Made by a program: the position numbers and the translations under genes
Shown here: positions 1 through 9,205 of the stretch, piece after piece
Numbering within the stretch: position 1 is the first letter of the stretch
Layout of the letters: each line of letters opens with the position of its first letter
Assembly: GCA_023254055.1 (NCBI GenBank)
Contig: JALQYN010000096.1
Coordinates: 1-64,000, forward strand
Reading direction: 5' to 3'
Source: Polaribacter sp.
Lineage (GTDB): Bacteria > Bacteroidota > Bacteroidia > Flavobacteriales > Flavobacteriaceae
DNA length: 64,000 nt
Notes under the pieces: generated by a model
What the model saw: only the letters and a program-made list of their open reading frames with translations
Database searches by the model: none
What the model was told of the DNA's origin: nothing

Positions 1-444
1 CATGTGAAGCAAGTGTTTTTTAAAACCAGCTTTTTCGTAAGCTCTAATAGCTGATGGATTAGAATCATACACATCCAAACGAATTTCATGAATGTTTTTT
101 GCTTTACTCCAAGCTAATAAAGCATCTATGATTAATTTATTATAACCGTTGCCGCGGTATTTTTCTGGCACATACATAAAACCTAGATATGAATGTTTGT
201 CATGTTTTAAGTAAACTCTATCAGGCTTTATTTTAGCATAACCAGAAGCAACTAATTCACCATTAATTTCTACAACATATAGAACAGCATCATCACTGGT
301 TATAAAACTTTCTAAATCATAATAGATTACTTTGCCATCTTTAATCGTCACATCCATAGGTCGTTCGGCATCAACCAAACCATCCATAAATTTATTTAAA
401 GTTGGCAAGTCATCTTTTGTTGCAACTCTAACAATCGGTTTCAT
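1..444 (-). CDS. GNAT family N-acetyltransferase (3' end truncated by window edge)
   Basis: Reverse-strand translation starting at 444 (MKPIVRVATKDDLPTLNKFMDGL...) with GNAT-like YVPEKYRGNGYNKLIIDALLAWSKA and IRLDVYDSNPSAIRAYEKAGF. Confidence 0.85.
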   Translation of the reverse strand, partial: MKPIVRVATKDDLPTLNKFMDGLVDAERPMDVTIKDGKVIYYDLESFITSDDAVLYVVEINGELVASGYAKIKPDRVYLKHDKHSYLGFMYVPEKYRGNGYNKLIIDALLAWSKAKNIHEIRLDVYDSNPSAIRAYEKAGFKKHLLHM

Positions 445-445
445 A

Positions 446-877
446 TTATGAAGAAGTGTCGGCAATAATTTTCCACTCACCATTGATCTTTTTAAAGATG
501 ATCATAAAAATTCCATTGGCATCTCCAACTTTTCTAGTTAAATGATATTCTCCCATCACAAAATAAGCGCCTTCATTGATTTTAGAAATGTCATTGATCT
601 TAAATTTTAATGTTCCAGAATGATCTGGAGTAGGATATCCTCTTTTATAATTGGCTAAGGTTTTCTCCCACCCAAGAGTTACCCCGTTGCTTCCATAAAA
701 CTTTAACGAGTCAGATTTCCAATACCCTTGCATAAAGCCTTCTAAATCGTGTTTAGACCAAGCAATTTGCTGAGCATCCATAATTGCTAAAATAGCCTTT
801 TTGTCTTGCTCTTCTGAAGAAGTTGAAGAAGAAGAAATGATTAAAAAAGCAATGGAAATAAATAATAATTTTTTCAT
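446..877 (-). CDS. Secreted DUF4440/SnoaL-like (NTF2-fold) protein
   Basis: N-terminal signal peptide; AILAIMDAQQIAWSKHDLEGFMQGYW ... INGEWKIIADTSS pattern typical of NTF2-like proteins. Confidence 0.7.
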   Translation of the reverse strand: MKKLLFISIAFLIISSSSTSSEEQDKKAILAIMDAQQIAWSKHDLEGFMQGYWKSDSLKFYGSNGVTLGWEKTLANYKRGYPTPDHSGTLKFKINDISKINEGAYFVMGEYHLTRKVGDANGIFMIIFKKINGEWKIIADTSS

Positions 878-892
878 AAGTAATGATTTTTA

Positions 893-3800
893 TTAGTGGC
901 AACTACACGTTGGAATTGTAAAACTGTTGGTTTCTAAATTTAAAGGAACGCCTTGGTTGTAGTTTCCACTTTCCCAATAAAATGGACTTCTCTTTTTATT
1001 GTAATTTCCAATTTCGTTCATGGTACTTGTATCGTATAAACGCCCATTAACCATTGTAAACGATATAGAATTTGTATGTAGAATATTCTCTAAAGGATTA
1101 TGATCCATTACAATTAAATCTGCTAATTTTCCTTTTTCTAAAGAGCCTATTTCATCTGCCATTCCTAAATAATCTGCTCCATTAATTGTCGCAGCAATTA
1201 ATGCTTCATGATTAGACATTCCTCCTTGTTGCAACATCCATAATTCCCAATGTGCCCCTAAACCTTGTAATTGACCATGTGCTCCTAAGTTTACCTTTAC
1301 ACCTAATTTAGACAAATCGGTTACAGCTCTAGAAGTTAACATATGGCCATTGTAGTACTCTTCATCAGGTACCATAGTTCTGTGTCTTGATCGAGGATCA
1401 ATCATATGTCTAGGTGTATATTTTAATAATTTTTTATTTTCCCAAACATTTGTTTTTTGATACCATTGATATTCACCGCTCATTCCACCATAATTTACAA
1501 TCAGAGTTGGTGTGTATCCTGTATTACTGTTTTTCCATAAAGACAACACATCTTTATAAACTGGTGCAACAGGAATGTTATGTTCAATTCCTGTATGGCC
1601 ATCAAAAATCATACTCATATTTGTAAAGAAGTTTGAACCTCCTTCTGGAACTACATTCACCCCTAATTCTCTTGCCGCTTGCATAATTTGCTGACGTTGT
1701 TCTCTTCTAGGCTGATTGTAACTTTTTACAGATTTCGCCCCAAATGCTTTTGTTCTAGCGATAGCAAATCGCGCATCTTCTAGGTTGTTTACTACCGCTT
1801 TAAAATCTCCTTCAGCACCATATAGAATAAATCCTGTTGAAAACATTCTTGGCCCAACAGTTTGCCCGCTTTTTTGTAATTCTTCTAAAGTAAATGCAGC
1901 TGCTGTATTTACAGAAGGATCATGAGAGGTTGTAACTCCATAGGCTAAATTTGCATAAAATTGCCAATGTTTTTGTGTACTTAATCCATTTCTAAAAGCT
2001 CCAACATGTGCATGTACATCTACAATTCCTGGCATGATGGTTTTGCCTTTCATGTCATACACTTTTGCATCTGAAGGAACACTCACTGAGCTTGAATTTC
2101 CGATTTTCTCTATCTTATTTTTGTAAACAACAATGGTTCCGTTTTCTATAACTTGTTTCCCTTTCATGGTAATTAAGCGCGCATTTGTAAATGCAACTCT
2201 TCCTTCTGGAACATCAGATTTTGCTGTAAGCCCGATTTTTATTCCACTAGCTGAATCTGCAGTTAAGTTGCTTTTAGCAAACGGATCTGTTGTGTTATTT
2301 ACGATACTTTTTGTGAAATATTCGTCCCCTAATGTCCAATGAACTTTATCACTATTAGAAGACCAATGTAAGTTGATTCCTGCATTATCCGATAAACTTT
2401 CTACATGGAAAGATTTTGTATTTCCATCTAGGTTGATTTCACTTCCATTATGAATAAATGGTGCCACATATAATTTATGTAAGTGGATAAATGAAACCCA
2501 TTTAAAGTCTTTACTTGGTACTAATCTATTAGCAAGTTTAGAAACAAAATGACTTCTTTCATTTTTTCCTGATAAATCAACACTCTTTAAACGTTTTGTT
2601 AAGCCTCCCATAAAAGAACCACCTGTTTGAAAATAGATTCTTTTATTGTTTGGAGAAAACATCGGGAATTCTCCTCCGTCTGCAATCTTTTTTGGATTTT
2701 TTCCATCAACATCTACAACGTAAAGTCCTGTGTCTATTGAATAATCAAATCCTTGATCTCCATTTCCACTTTCTTTTCTGTAGGTAATTTTAGATCCTGT
2801 ATTGTCAAAAGAAGGAGTTCTATAAATTCCTTTTTTTGTAGTTATTTTTTGCAATCCAGAACCATTTAAGTTGATTGAATAAATAGCTCCTAAATTTTCA
2901 TCATTCCACGTTACAAATACAATTGAGGTGCCATCAGGAGAAAAATTAGGTTCCCCTTCAAAATCAGTTAAATTTGTTATTCTTTGTGGAGTTCCGTTAG
3001 GCATTTCTCTTTTGTAGATATGTCCTAAAGAAGTAAATACAAGTGTTTTTCCGTCAGGTGAAGTTTTAGCATCTTTGATCATTTTTGAAGTAAAACTTTC
3101 TTCAAAAACTTTTCTTTTTACGCGATGTGTTTTAGCTAATTTTATTTTTTCGTTTACTTGAAAAGGTATGTTTGTAAGCTGCTTTGTGTCTATATTAATT
3201 TTATTAATTTTTCCTCCAGACCAAAAAACGATTTCTGAATCATTATTTGTCCAAGAAAAATGTGGGTACACTCCAAAAACAGCCCAAGCTTCTTGTTGGT
3301 CTTTGCTTAGGTCTTCATACACTGGCCATTCTTTTCCAGTTTCTAATTCATGAATATATAATTCAGATTTGGTTCTTATGCGTTTTACAAAAGCTAAGAA
3401 TTTTCCGTTTTTAGAAATTATAGGCCTTGCTGCTCCACCTGGTCCACCAGTTACTTGTTTTATTTTACCTGTTTTAAAATTGTATTGTTTGATCACATAA
3501 ATTTGTTTATTCGGATCTTTATTGTAGTTAAATGCTCCGCCAGGATACATATCTTCTGCGTAGTACAAATATTTTCCATCTGAAGAAATTGAAGGATCGT
3601 TTACATCTTGCTGATCATTTTTTCTTTTGGTTAATTGCAAGCCTGCTGAACCAGAAAGAGGATATTGCCACATTTCTCCTGCACCGACAGATCGTGTAGA
3701 AGTATAGTGTTTACGAGCAACCAACGATTCTCCGTCTGGTGTCCAAACCGCATTGTTTAGTAATCGGTATTTTTCTTTTGTGATAGATTTTGCATTTTGT

Positions 3801-4159
3801 CCATCTGCAGTCATTACCCAAATATTATTACCACCTTCAGCATCGCTTGTAAAAGAAATGTATTTTCCGTTTGGACTAAACCTTGGTTGCACTTCATACG
3901 CCAAACCAGAACGCAAAATGGTTGCTTTTCCACCAGAAATAGGCATTTTGTAAATATCACCTAGCAAATCAAAAACAATGGTTTTTCCATCTGGACTTAC
4001 ATCTAAGTTCATCCAAGTTCCTTCATTGGTCTTTAAATTAAATGAGGTGTATTTCCAATCTTCATGAGGATTGTTCACATCCCATTTGGTGTCTTTTTTT
4101 TGTGAAAATGAATTCAACGAAAAAGAAATGATTGTAATTAAAGCTAAAATTTTACGCAT
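893..4159 (-). CDS. Secreted amidohydrolase with N-terminal TolB/PD40-like beta-propeller
   Basis: Repeated SPDGK/SPNGK blades in the N-terminal part; C-terminal amidohydrolase motifs GIVDVHAHVG, VKSYNQP, GHTGIEHN, LADLIVMDHNPLENI. Confidence 0.88.
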   Translation of the reverse strand: MRKILALITIISFSLNSFSQKKDTKWDVNNPHEDWKYTSFNLKTNEGTWMNLDVSPDGKTIVFDLLGDIYKMPISGGKATILRSGLAYEVQPRFSPNGKYISFTSDAEGGNNIWVMTADGQNAKSITKEKYRLLNNAVWTPDGESLVARKHYTSTRSVGAGEMWQYPLSGSAGLQLTKRKNDQQDVNDPSISSDGKYLYYAEDMYPGGAFNYNKDPNKQIYVIKQYNFKTGKIKQVTGGPGGAARPIISKNGKFLAFVKRIRTKSELYIHELETGKEWPVYEDLSKDQQEAWAVFGVYPHFSWTNNDSEIVFWSGGKINKINIDTKQLTNIPFQVNEKIKLAKTHRVKRKVFEESFTSKMIKDAKTSPDGKTLVFTSLGHIYKREMPNGTPQRITNLTDFEGEPNFSPDGTSIVFVTWNDENLGAIYSINLNGSGLQKITTKKGIYRTPSFDNTGSKITYRKESGNGDQGFDYSIDTGLYVVDVDGKNPKKIADGGEFPMFSPNNKRIYFQTGGSFMGGLTKRLKSVDLSGKNERSHFVSKLANRLVPSKDFKWVSFIHLHKLYVAPFIHNGSEINLDGNTKSFHVESLSDNAGINLHWSSNSDKVHWTLGDEYFTKSIVNNTTDPFAKSNLTADSASGIKIGLTAKSDVPEGRVAFTNARLITMKGKQVIENGTIVVYKNKIEKIGNSSSVSVPSDAKVYDMKGKTIMPGIVDVHAHVGAFRNGLSTQKHWQFYANLAYGVTTSHDPSVNTAAAFTLEELQKSGQTVGPRMFSTGFILYGAEGDFKAVVNNLEDARFAIARTKAFGAKSVKSYNQPRREQRQQIMQAARELGVNVVPEGGSNFFTNMSMIFDGHTGIEHNIPVAPVYKDVLSLWKNSNTGYTPTLIVNYGGMSGEYQWYQKTNVWENKKLLKYTPRHMIDPRSRHRTMVPDEEYYNGHMLTSRAVTDLSKLGVKVNLGAHGQLQGLGAHWELWMLQQGGMSNHEALIAATINGADYLGMADEIGSLEKGKLADLIVMDHNPLENILHTNSISFTMVNGRLYDTSTMNEIGNYNKKRSPFYWESGNYNQGVPLNLETNSFTIPTCSCH

Positions 4160-4200
4160 AGTAGTAGTGTTTAATTTTTAAAAGATTATAAATGTAAGGT

Positions 4201-7200
4201 TTATATTTTATTTTCTAGAGACATAAAATCTTCTGCAAATATTTTACGTAAATAAAAAATTAATTCTGTTGCGTTTTTTATTGTAAAAATAAGTGGAGGT
4301 TTTATTTTTAACACATTGTTATCGGGGCCATCAGTACTCATTAAGATCCCGTGCTCCTTCATTCTATTTGCCAAATAGGCAGTTTGTTTTGCTAACGGAT
4401 TTAAAGCTGCATCTACCAACTCAATCCCTAAGAACAATCCTTGTCCACGAACATCACCAATAATTGGAAATTCTTTTGAAAGTTGTTGCAATTCAGATTT
4501 TAAAAATTCACCAACCTTTAATGCATTTTCTTGTAGCTTCTCTCGTTTTACAGTTTTCAATACCTCTGTTGCAATAGCACATGAAACTGGGTTTCCTCCA
4601 AATGTATTAAAGTATTCCATTCCGTTTGCAAAAGCCTCTGCAACTTCTTGCGTGCAAGCTACAGCCGCAATAGGATGACCATTTCCTAAAGGTTTTCCAA
4701 TGGTAACAATATCAGGAGTTACATGGTGTAGTTGAAACCCCCAAAATGTTTTTCCCATTCGACCACAACCTGTTTGTACTTCGTCAGAAATACAAATCCC
4801 TCCTGCTTTTCTAATCAGCCGATAAGCTTCTGATAAAAACCCTTCAGGCAATTCAATTTGACCTCCACAACTAATAATGGGTTCAATAATAAATGCAGCA
4901 ACATTTCTTCCTTTTTGTTGAATTGTATCCAAACATTTTTGAACTTCTTTTGCATACTCAACAGCAGTATTTTTGCCACGGTACTCTCCTCGAAAAGAAT
5001 CTGGTAGTGGAAAAATGTGTGTGTTTTCTGGAGCTCCATTTCCGCCTTTTCCATCAAACTTATAGGAAGAAATATCCACACACATATTGGTGTTTCCATG
5101 ATAACCAACTTCACTTGCAATGATATCTTTTTCGCCAGTTACTGCTTTTGCCATTCTGATAGCCAATTCATTGGCTTCACTACCCGAATTGACAAAATGA
5201 AACACATTTAATTCTTTAGGTAAGGTTTCTATGATTTCTTTAGCAAGTTGATTGATGTTTTCATGTAAATACCTAGTATTGGTATTGATCAAAGCCATTT
5301 GTGCTTGTCCGGCTTTTACAACAGCATAATTTTCATGTCCAACATGCGCCACATTATTTACAGTATCTAAATATTTATTTCCGAATTGATCCATTAAATA
5401 TTGACCCGCTCCCCGAATCATTTTAATCGGGGTATTATATTGTAAGCTTAAACTTTTACCTAAATGCTGCTTTCTGAAGTTGATGATTTCTTCATTAGAA
5501 ATACCATTTTTTTCTTTTAAAGCATCCGATTTAAACAATAAATTTGGATTAGGGCAAACACTTTTCCAAACGTCAATCTGACTTAAATATGCAACTCCAG
5601 GATAATCAGTTTTGTAATCAAATAAAGACAATAACACTTGAAAATGTAAATGAGGTGCCCAATTACCGTTTTCAGGATAGTTGGCCAATTCAGCTACTTT
5701 TTCTCCTCTTTTTATGTAATCTCCAACTTTATTTTTAGTGGCACTTTCAACAGTGTTGTGTCCGTACAATGTATAAAAAACAAATTCTTCTGTTTGATGT
5801 TTTAAAACCACCAAGCCACCATATTCTTTTTCGCCAGCGTCATTTATGGCAATGACAACTTCACCATCAAAAAGTGCATAAATGGGTGTGTATTCTGGCA
5901 GCCAATAGTCAATCCCTAAGTGAATGCTTCTACTTTCTCTTCCTCTATTCCCAATTGTTTCATAGGCTGTAGAAGTATATAATGCTCTTGGTTCTAAATA
6001 ACCCCCTGCAATAATCTTCGTTGGAACTTCTTTTTGTAATTGATCAATTTTGAATTGTAATACATCTAAATTATTAAAATCTTGTTGATGCCCAATCCAT
6101 TTACTTGAAACACTCATGTCTATATGATGTACTTCATTTTTGTGGATTGTAGGAAACAAATCCGATAATAAAAACGTGTTTTTAGTTGCCCATTTTTCGA
6201 ATTTTTTTTCATTTGGATGTGCAGTAAATCCACAAGCAGACCTAAAACTGAATTCAGCAAAATCAGGATGAATTGCTCTCCATTTTTTTAAGATGTTCCA
6301 AACAGGTTTTTCGCTAATAAGTAGGTATTTATTATTTGGCTCTTCAATTTTATTAATAGCAGATTTTGTAACAGAGATTACCAAACGCATTGCAATTGCA
6401 TTGTATAAATGTGACAATTCCTCTTCTTCAAGAGGAAAAATTGAGTGATAACCTTTTACAATTGGCAATGCGGCATCTAAAGGATTTTGATGGTTTATAT
6501 TTGTATAACAAGCAATTGCAACATCATTAATAATTTGAGTATATATGGCATCGCCATAATCGATTGCGGCTTTTACAGTTGGATTTTGGAAGTCTTCTGA
6601 AACAATTACATTATTGTCATTTGCATCGTTATGAACTACCGATTTTCGTAACAAATTGTAGGATGGTTTTTTAGTTTCAAATTGCTTCTGAAAAAAAGCG
6701 ATAATTTCTTTTTCTTCTTTCGAAAACAGATGAAGGTGTTCCTTTGTCCACAATGATTTTGCAACATCCCAAGAAAGTTCTCGATGTGCTTCTGTATGCT
6801 CAAAACCTTCTAAGGATTTGGTTAACAAACCGCATTTTTCCCCTAAACTAAAACGTAAATCATCTAACTGCGGATTTACAGAACTTAAAACTCTACCAGA
6901 AATCCAAGTAAGTAAACGAACTTTTCTTTTGTTCCCAAAATCATCAGTGATTGTAGAAATAGCATTTGCGTTTTTATCTTGAATTACTTTTGGGGCTATT
7001 AAATTTTGCCCGTTTGACTCAACATATTGCAATAATTTTTGTTGAAAATCTAGATAGTTTTCGTTCTCATTTGGTCGAGATATTTTTAGAATATAGCCTT
7101 CAGAATTGGTCGTTTGTATTTTGAAATTAAAATCAATTTCTCCAGGCAATTCAGAAGCTGTTCCTTTGATGTTATACAATTCAAACAGAATTTCTTCTGC

Positions 7201-7236
7201 TTTTTTTGATGTTATTTTTATTTGATTGTAATTCAT
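4201..7236 (-). CDS. Three-domain fusion: APH-family kinase / M23 metallopeptidase domain / class-III PLP-dependent aminotransferase-fold (hydroxylysine kinase + phospholyase-like)
   Basis: APH motifs VVHNDANDNNVIV and AIDYGD; M23 motifs HLGID and HLHFQV; class-III PLP motifs VNSGSEANELAIRMA, SDEVQTGCGRMG and lysine in TIGKPLGNGHP. Confidence 0.9.
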   Translation of the reverse strand: MNYNQIKITSKKAEEILFELYNIKGTASELPGEIDFNFKIQTTNSEGYILKISRPNENENYLDFQQKLLQYVESNGQNLIAPKVIQDKNANAISTITDDFGNKRKVRLLTWISGRVLSSVNPQLDDLRFSLGEKCGLLTKSLEGFEHTEAHRELSWDVAKSLWTKEHLHLFSKEEKEIIAFFQKQFETKKPSYNLLRKSVVHNDANDNNVIVSEDFQNPTVKAAIDYGDAIYTQIINDVAIACYTNINHQNPLDAALPIVKGYHSIFPLEEEELSHLYNAIAMRLVISVTKSAINKIEEPNNKYLLISEKPVWNILKKWRAIHPDFAEFSFRSACGFTAHPNEKKFEKWATKNTFLLSDLFPTIHKNEVHHIDMSVSSKWIGHQQDFNNLDVLQFKIDQLQKEVPTKIIAGGYLEPRALYTSTAYETIGNRGRESRSIHLGIDYWLPEYTPIYALFDGEVVIAINDAGEKEYGGLVVLKHQTEEFVFYTLYGHNTVESATKNKVGDYIKRGEKVAELANYPENGNWAPHLHFQVLLSLFDYKTDYPGVAYLSQIDVWKSVCPNPNLLFKSDALKEKNGISNEEIINFRKQHLGKSLSLQYNTPIKMIRGAGQYLMDQFGNKYLDTVNNVAHVGHENYAVVKAGQAQMALINTNTRYLHENINQLAKEIIETLPKELNVFHFVNSGSEANELAIRMAKAVTGEKDIIASEVGYHGNTNMCVDISSYKFDGKGGNGAPENTHIFPLPDSFRGEYRGKNTAVEYAKEVQKCLDTIQQKGRNVAAFIIEPIISCGGQIELPEGFLSEAYRLIRKAGGICISDEVQTGCGRMGKTFWGFQLHHVTPDIVTIGKPLGNGHPIAAVACTQEVAEAFANGMEYFNTFGGNPVSCAIATEVLKTVKREKLQENALKVGEFLKSELQQLSKEFPIIGDVRGQGLFLGIELVDAALNPLAKQTAYLANRMKEHGILMSTDGPDNNVLKIKPPLIFTIKNATELIFYLRKIFAEDFMSLENKI

Positions 7237-7237
7237 A

Positions 7238-9205
7238 TTAATCTTTTTGTAGAAGCATAATTATATGTGCTGCGCTCCAGCTAAAATTTTTTGCATTCAA
7301 GCCTTTTCCAGTTAAAGGATGATAGTTTTCTCTGATTGACGTCCCTCTTCCTAAAACACCTTCTGCTCCTCTTAAAATTAGAATTGTAGCTTTATTTGCC
7401 TCATCATTGAACCCGTAGTTGCGTAAACTTACAACTCCAAAATACGCTTGATCTAACCAATTTGGACCACGCCAATACCCTTTTAATGGGTTGAATTTTT
7501 CATGATCAGCACTCATGGTTTGAAAGGGTACTTTGGTAAAGAATTTTTTAGGGTTCATCATCTTTTCTTTAACAGCTTTCGCTTGTTCTTGACTTGCGGC
7601 TTTTGCCCAAAGAGCTGTCCAGCCTTCGCTTCCCTCTCCTTTGATAAACGTTTTTCCATCTAAAGAGGTGTCATAAAACCAGCCATCATTTGTATCGTAA
7701 AACTGAGTTTGAATTTTAGTTTTTAAAATAGTTGCTTCGTTGGTTAGTTTTTGTGCATCGTCATCTTTATTTAAAGCAGTAGCTAATTGAGCTAGGTACA
7801 GTTTTTCAGCATATAAATAGGCGTTCAAATCAACAGATTCTTGATTGATAGAATATGCTCTTTCTTCATTTTTTACAATTTTAGAATTGTCAAAACGGAT
7901 GGCATTGTCCATGCCGCTTTCCCATTTGGCAGCTATTAAACTTCCGTCAGTCGAGCCATATTCGCATATTCCATCTTGATCATGATCTCTTTTTTTATAC
8001 CACCATTTGTGATATAATTTTAATTTTGGATACATGTATTTGACAAACGATATATCATTGTCTTTTTCGTAAATTTTTGCAACAGCCCAAGCTGACAATG
8101 GTGGTTTTGTATCTCTATAATTATGTTTCTCTATTGTGGTATCTCTAAAAACACAATCAGCCACAAAACCATCTTCTTTTTGAAATTCAAATAATAACTT
8201 GATTTGTTCTTTTGCTAATTTGGTATTGTAATAAGATAATCCAACTGCATGTTTCCAAGAATCCCATGACCAAAAGCCATTGAACCATTTGTAATGATAA
8301 CTCGGAAATAAACCTTCATGTTTGATTTCTCCAGCCGGAATTCGCCAATTATTTTGAAGGGTTAAAAGTGATTTAGCCAAAACCTCTGCATATTTTTCTT
8401 CTTCAAACTGGGTTTTCCTGTTTTCAATTACTGATTGTAACTGGTTATTCTTTTCTTTTTTTCTACTTTCTAAAACAACGTTAAAAGTTGTGTTTTGGAT
8501 TGATTTCAATTCACTTTCCCAAGAATATTCTGGGAAAATAAAAGTTTGCGAAACAGTAAATTCCTTTACTTCCTTTGGTTCTAAATATACCCTGTTTTTT
8601 ATAGAAGTGTATAAACTATCATTTGCTGATATTCTTGTGTTTTCTGGAAAAATAACATGTCCAAGCGCATTAGATTTAGTGGAGTTTATGTATAGTATGT
8701 TTTTTGTTGAAGAGAGTTTCAATCCGTCAGCCAAGATTTTTTCATTTTTAAAATGATAAGTTATTGGAACTCTTTTACTACTTATGTTTTTTATTGTAGT
8801 ATTGATCATTGCTGTGTGCCCAGAAGAAAACACCAACTCCTGTTTTAACTCTAATTCATTTGATGTATAGACTTGGACTAAATGACTATTATAACTAGTT
8901 TTAGAATGAGAGTTCCACTTAACGTTGTCAAATACAATATTCACTAGAGAAGCACTAGCCCAAACTCCATTTTGTTGTGTCAAAAGAAATGGTCCTGCAA
9001 AACTTTTAATATTAGTAGAGTCAGGAAAACTATAAGCAAACCAAGCTCCTTGATCAGAAAACATTAAGCCAGATTTGTCAAGTTTTTCTTTTGGAGTTAT
9101 TGTGTAGTTTAAAATATTCTCACTAAAACTTAAGTAGTTTTTTTGTTGTTCTTTAACACAACTAAAAAAGAAAACCATCACTAAAATGTAAATCGATTTT
9201 TTCAT
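7238..9205 (-). CDS. GH63/MGH1-like alpha-glucosidase (YgjK-type (alpha/alpha)6 barrel), lipoprotein or secreted
   Basis: FNGFWSWDSWKHAVGL, AKWESGMDNAIRFD, YWRGPNWLDQAYFGV, ENYHPLTGKG motifs; N-terminal signal with cysteine (MVFFFSCVKEQ). Confidence 0.82.
   Translation of the reverse strand: MKKSIYILVMVFFFSCVKEQQKNYLSFSENILNYTITPKEKLDKSGLMFSDQGAWFAYSFPDSTNIKSFAGPFLLTQQNGVWASASLVNIVFDNVKWNSHSKTSYNSHLVQVYTSNELELKQELVFSSGHTAMINTTIKNISSKRVPITYHFKNEKILADGLKLSSTKNILYINSTKSNALGHVIFPENTRISANDSLYTSIKNRVYLEPKEVKEFTVSQTFIFPEYSWESELKSIQNTTFNVVLESRKKEKNNQLQSVIENRKTQFEEEKYAEVLAKSLLTLQNNWRIPAGEIKHEGLFPSYHYKWFNGFWSWDSWKHAVGLSYYNTKLAKEQIKLLFEFQKEDGFVADCVFRDTTIEKHNYRDTKPPLSAWAVAKIYEKDNDISFVKYMYPKLKLYHKWWYKKRDHDQDGICEYGSTDGSLIAAKWESGMDNAIRFDNSKIVKNEERAYSINQESVDLNAYLYAEKLYLAQLATALNKDDDAQKLTNEATILKTKIQTQFYDTNDGWFYDTSLDGKTFIKGEGSEGWTALWAKAASQEQAKAVKEKMMNPKKFFTKVPFQTMSADHEKFNPLKGYWRGPNWLDQAYFGVVSLRNYGFNDEANKATILILRGAEGVLGRGTSIRENYHPLTGKGLNAKNFSWSAAHIIMLLQKD

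Noticed and set aside
1414-3953. Plus-strand ORFs of 60-70 aa (1414-1626, 2133-2342, 3168-3353, 3753-3953)
   Set aside because: Antisense to a clearly coding 1088-aa protein; no recognisable domains or promoter signals, typical of shadow ORFs in AT-rich DNA.
4815-5211. Overlapping short ORFs on both strands inside the kinase/M23/PLP fusion gene
   Set aside because: Fully contained in the class-III PLP domain; compositionally shadow ORFs.
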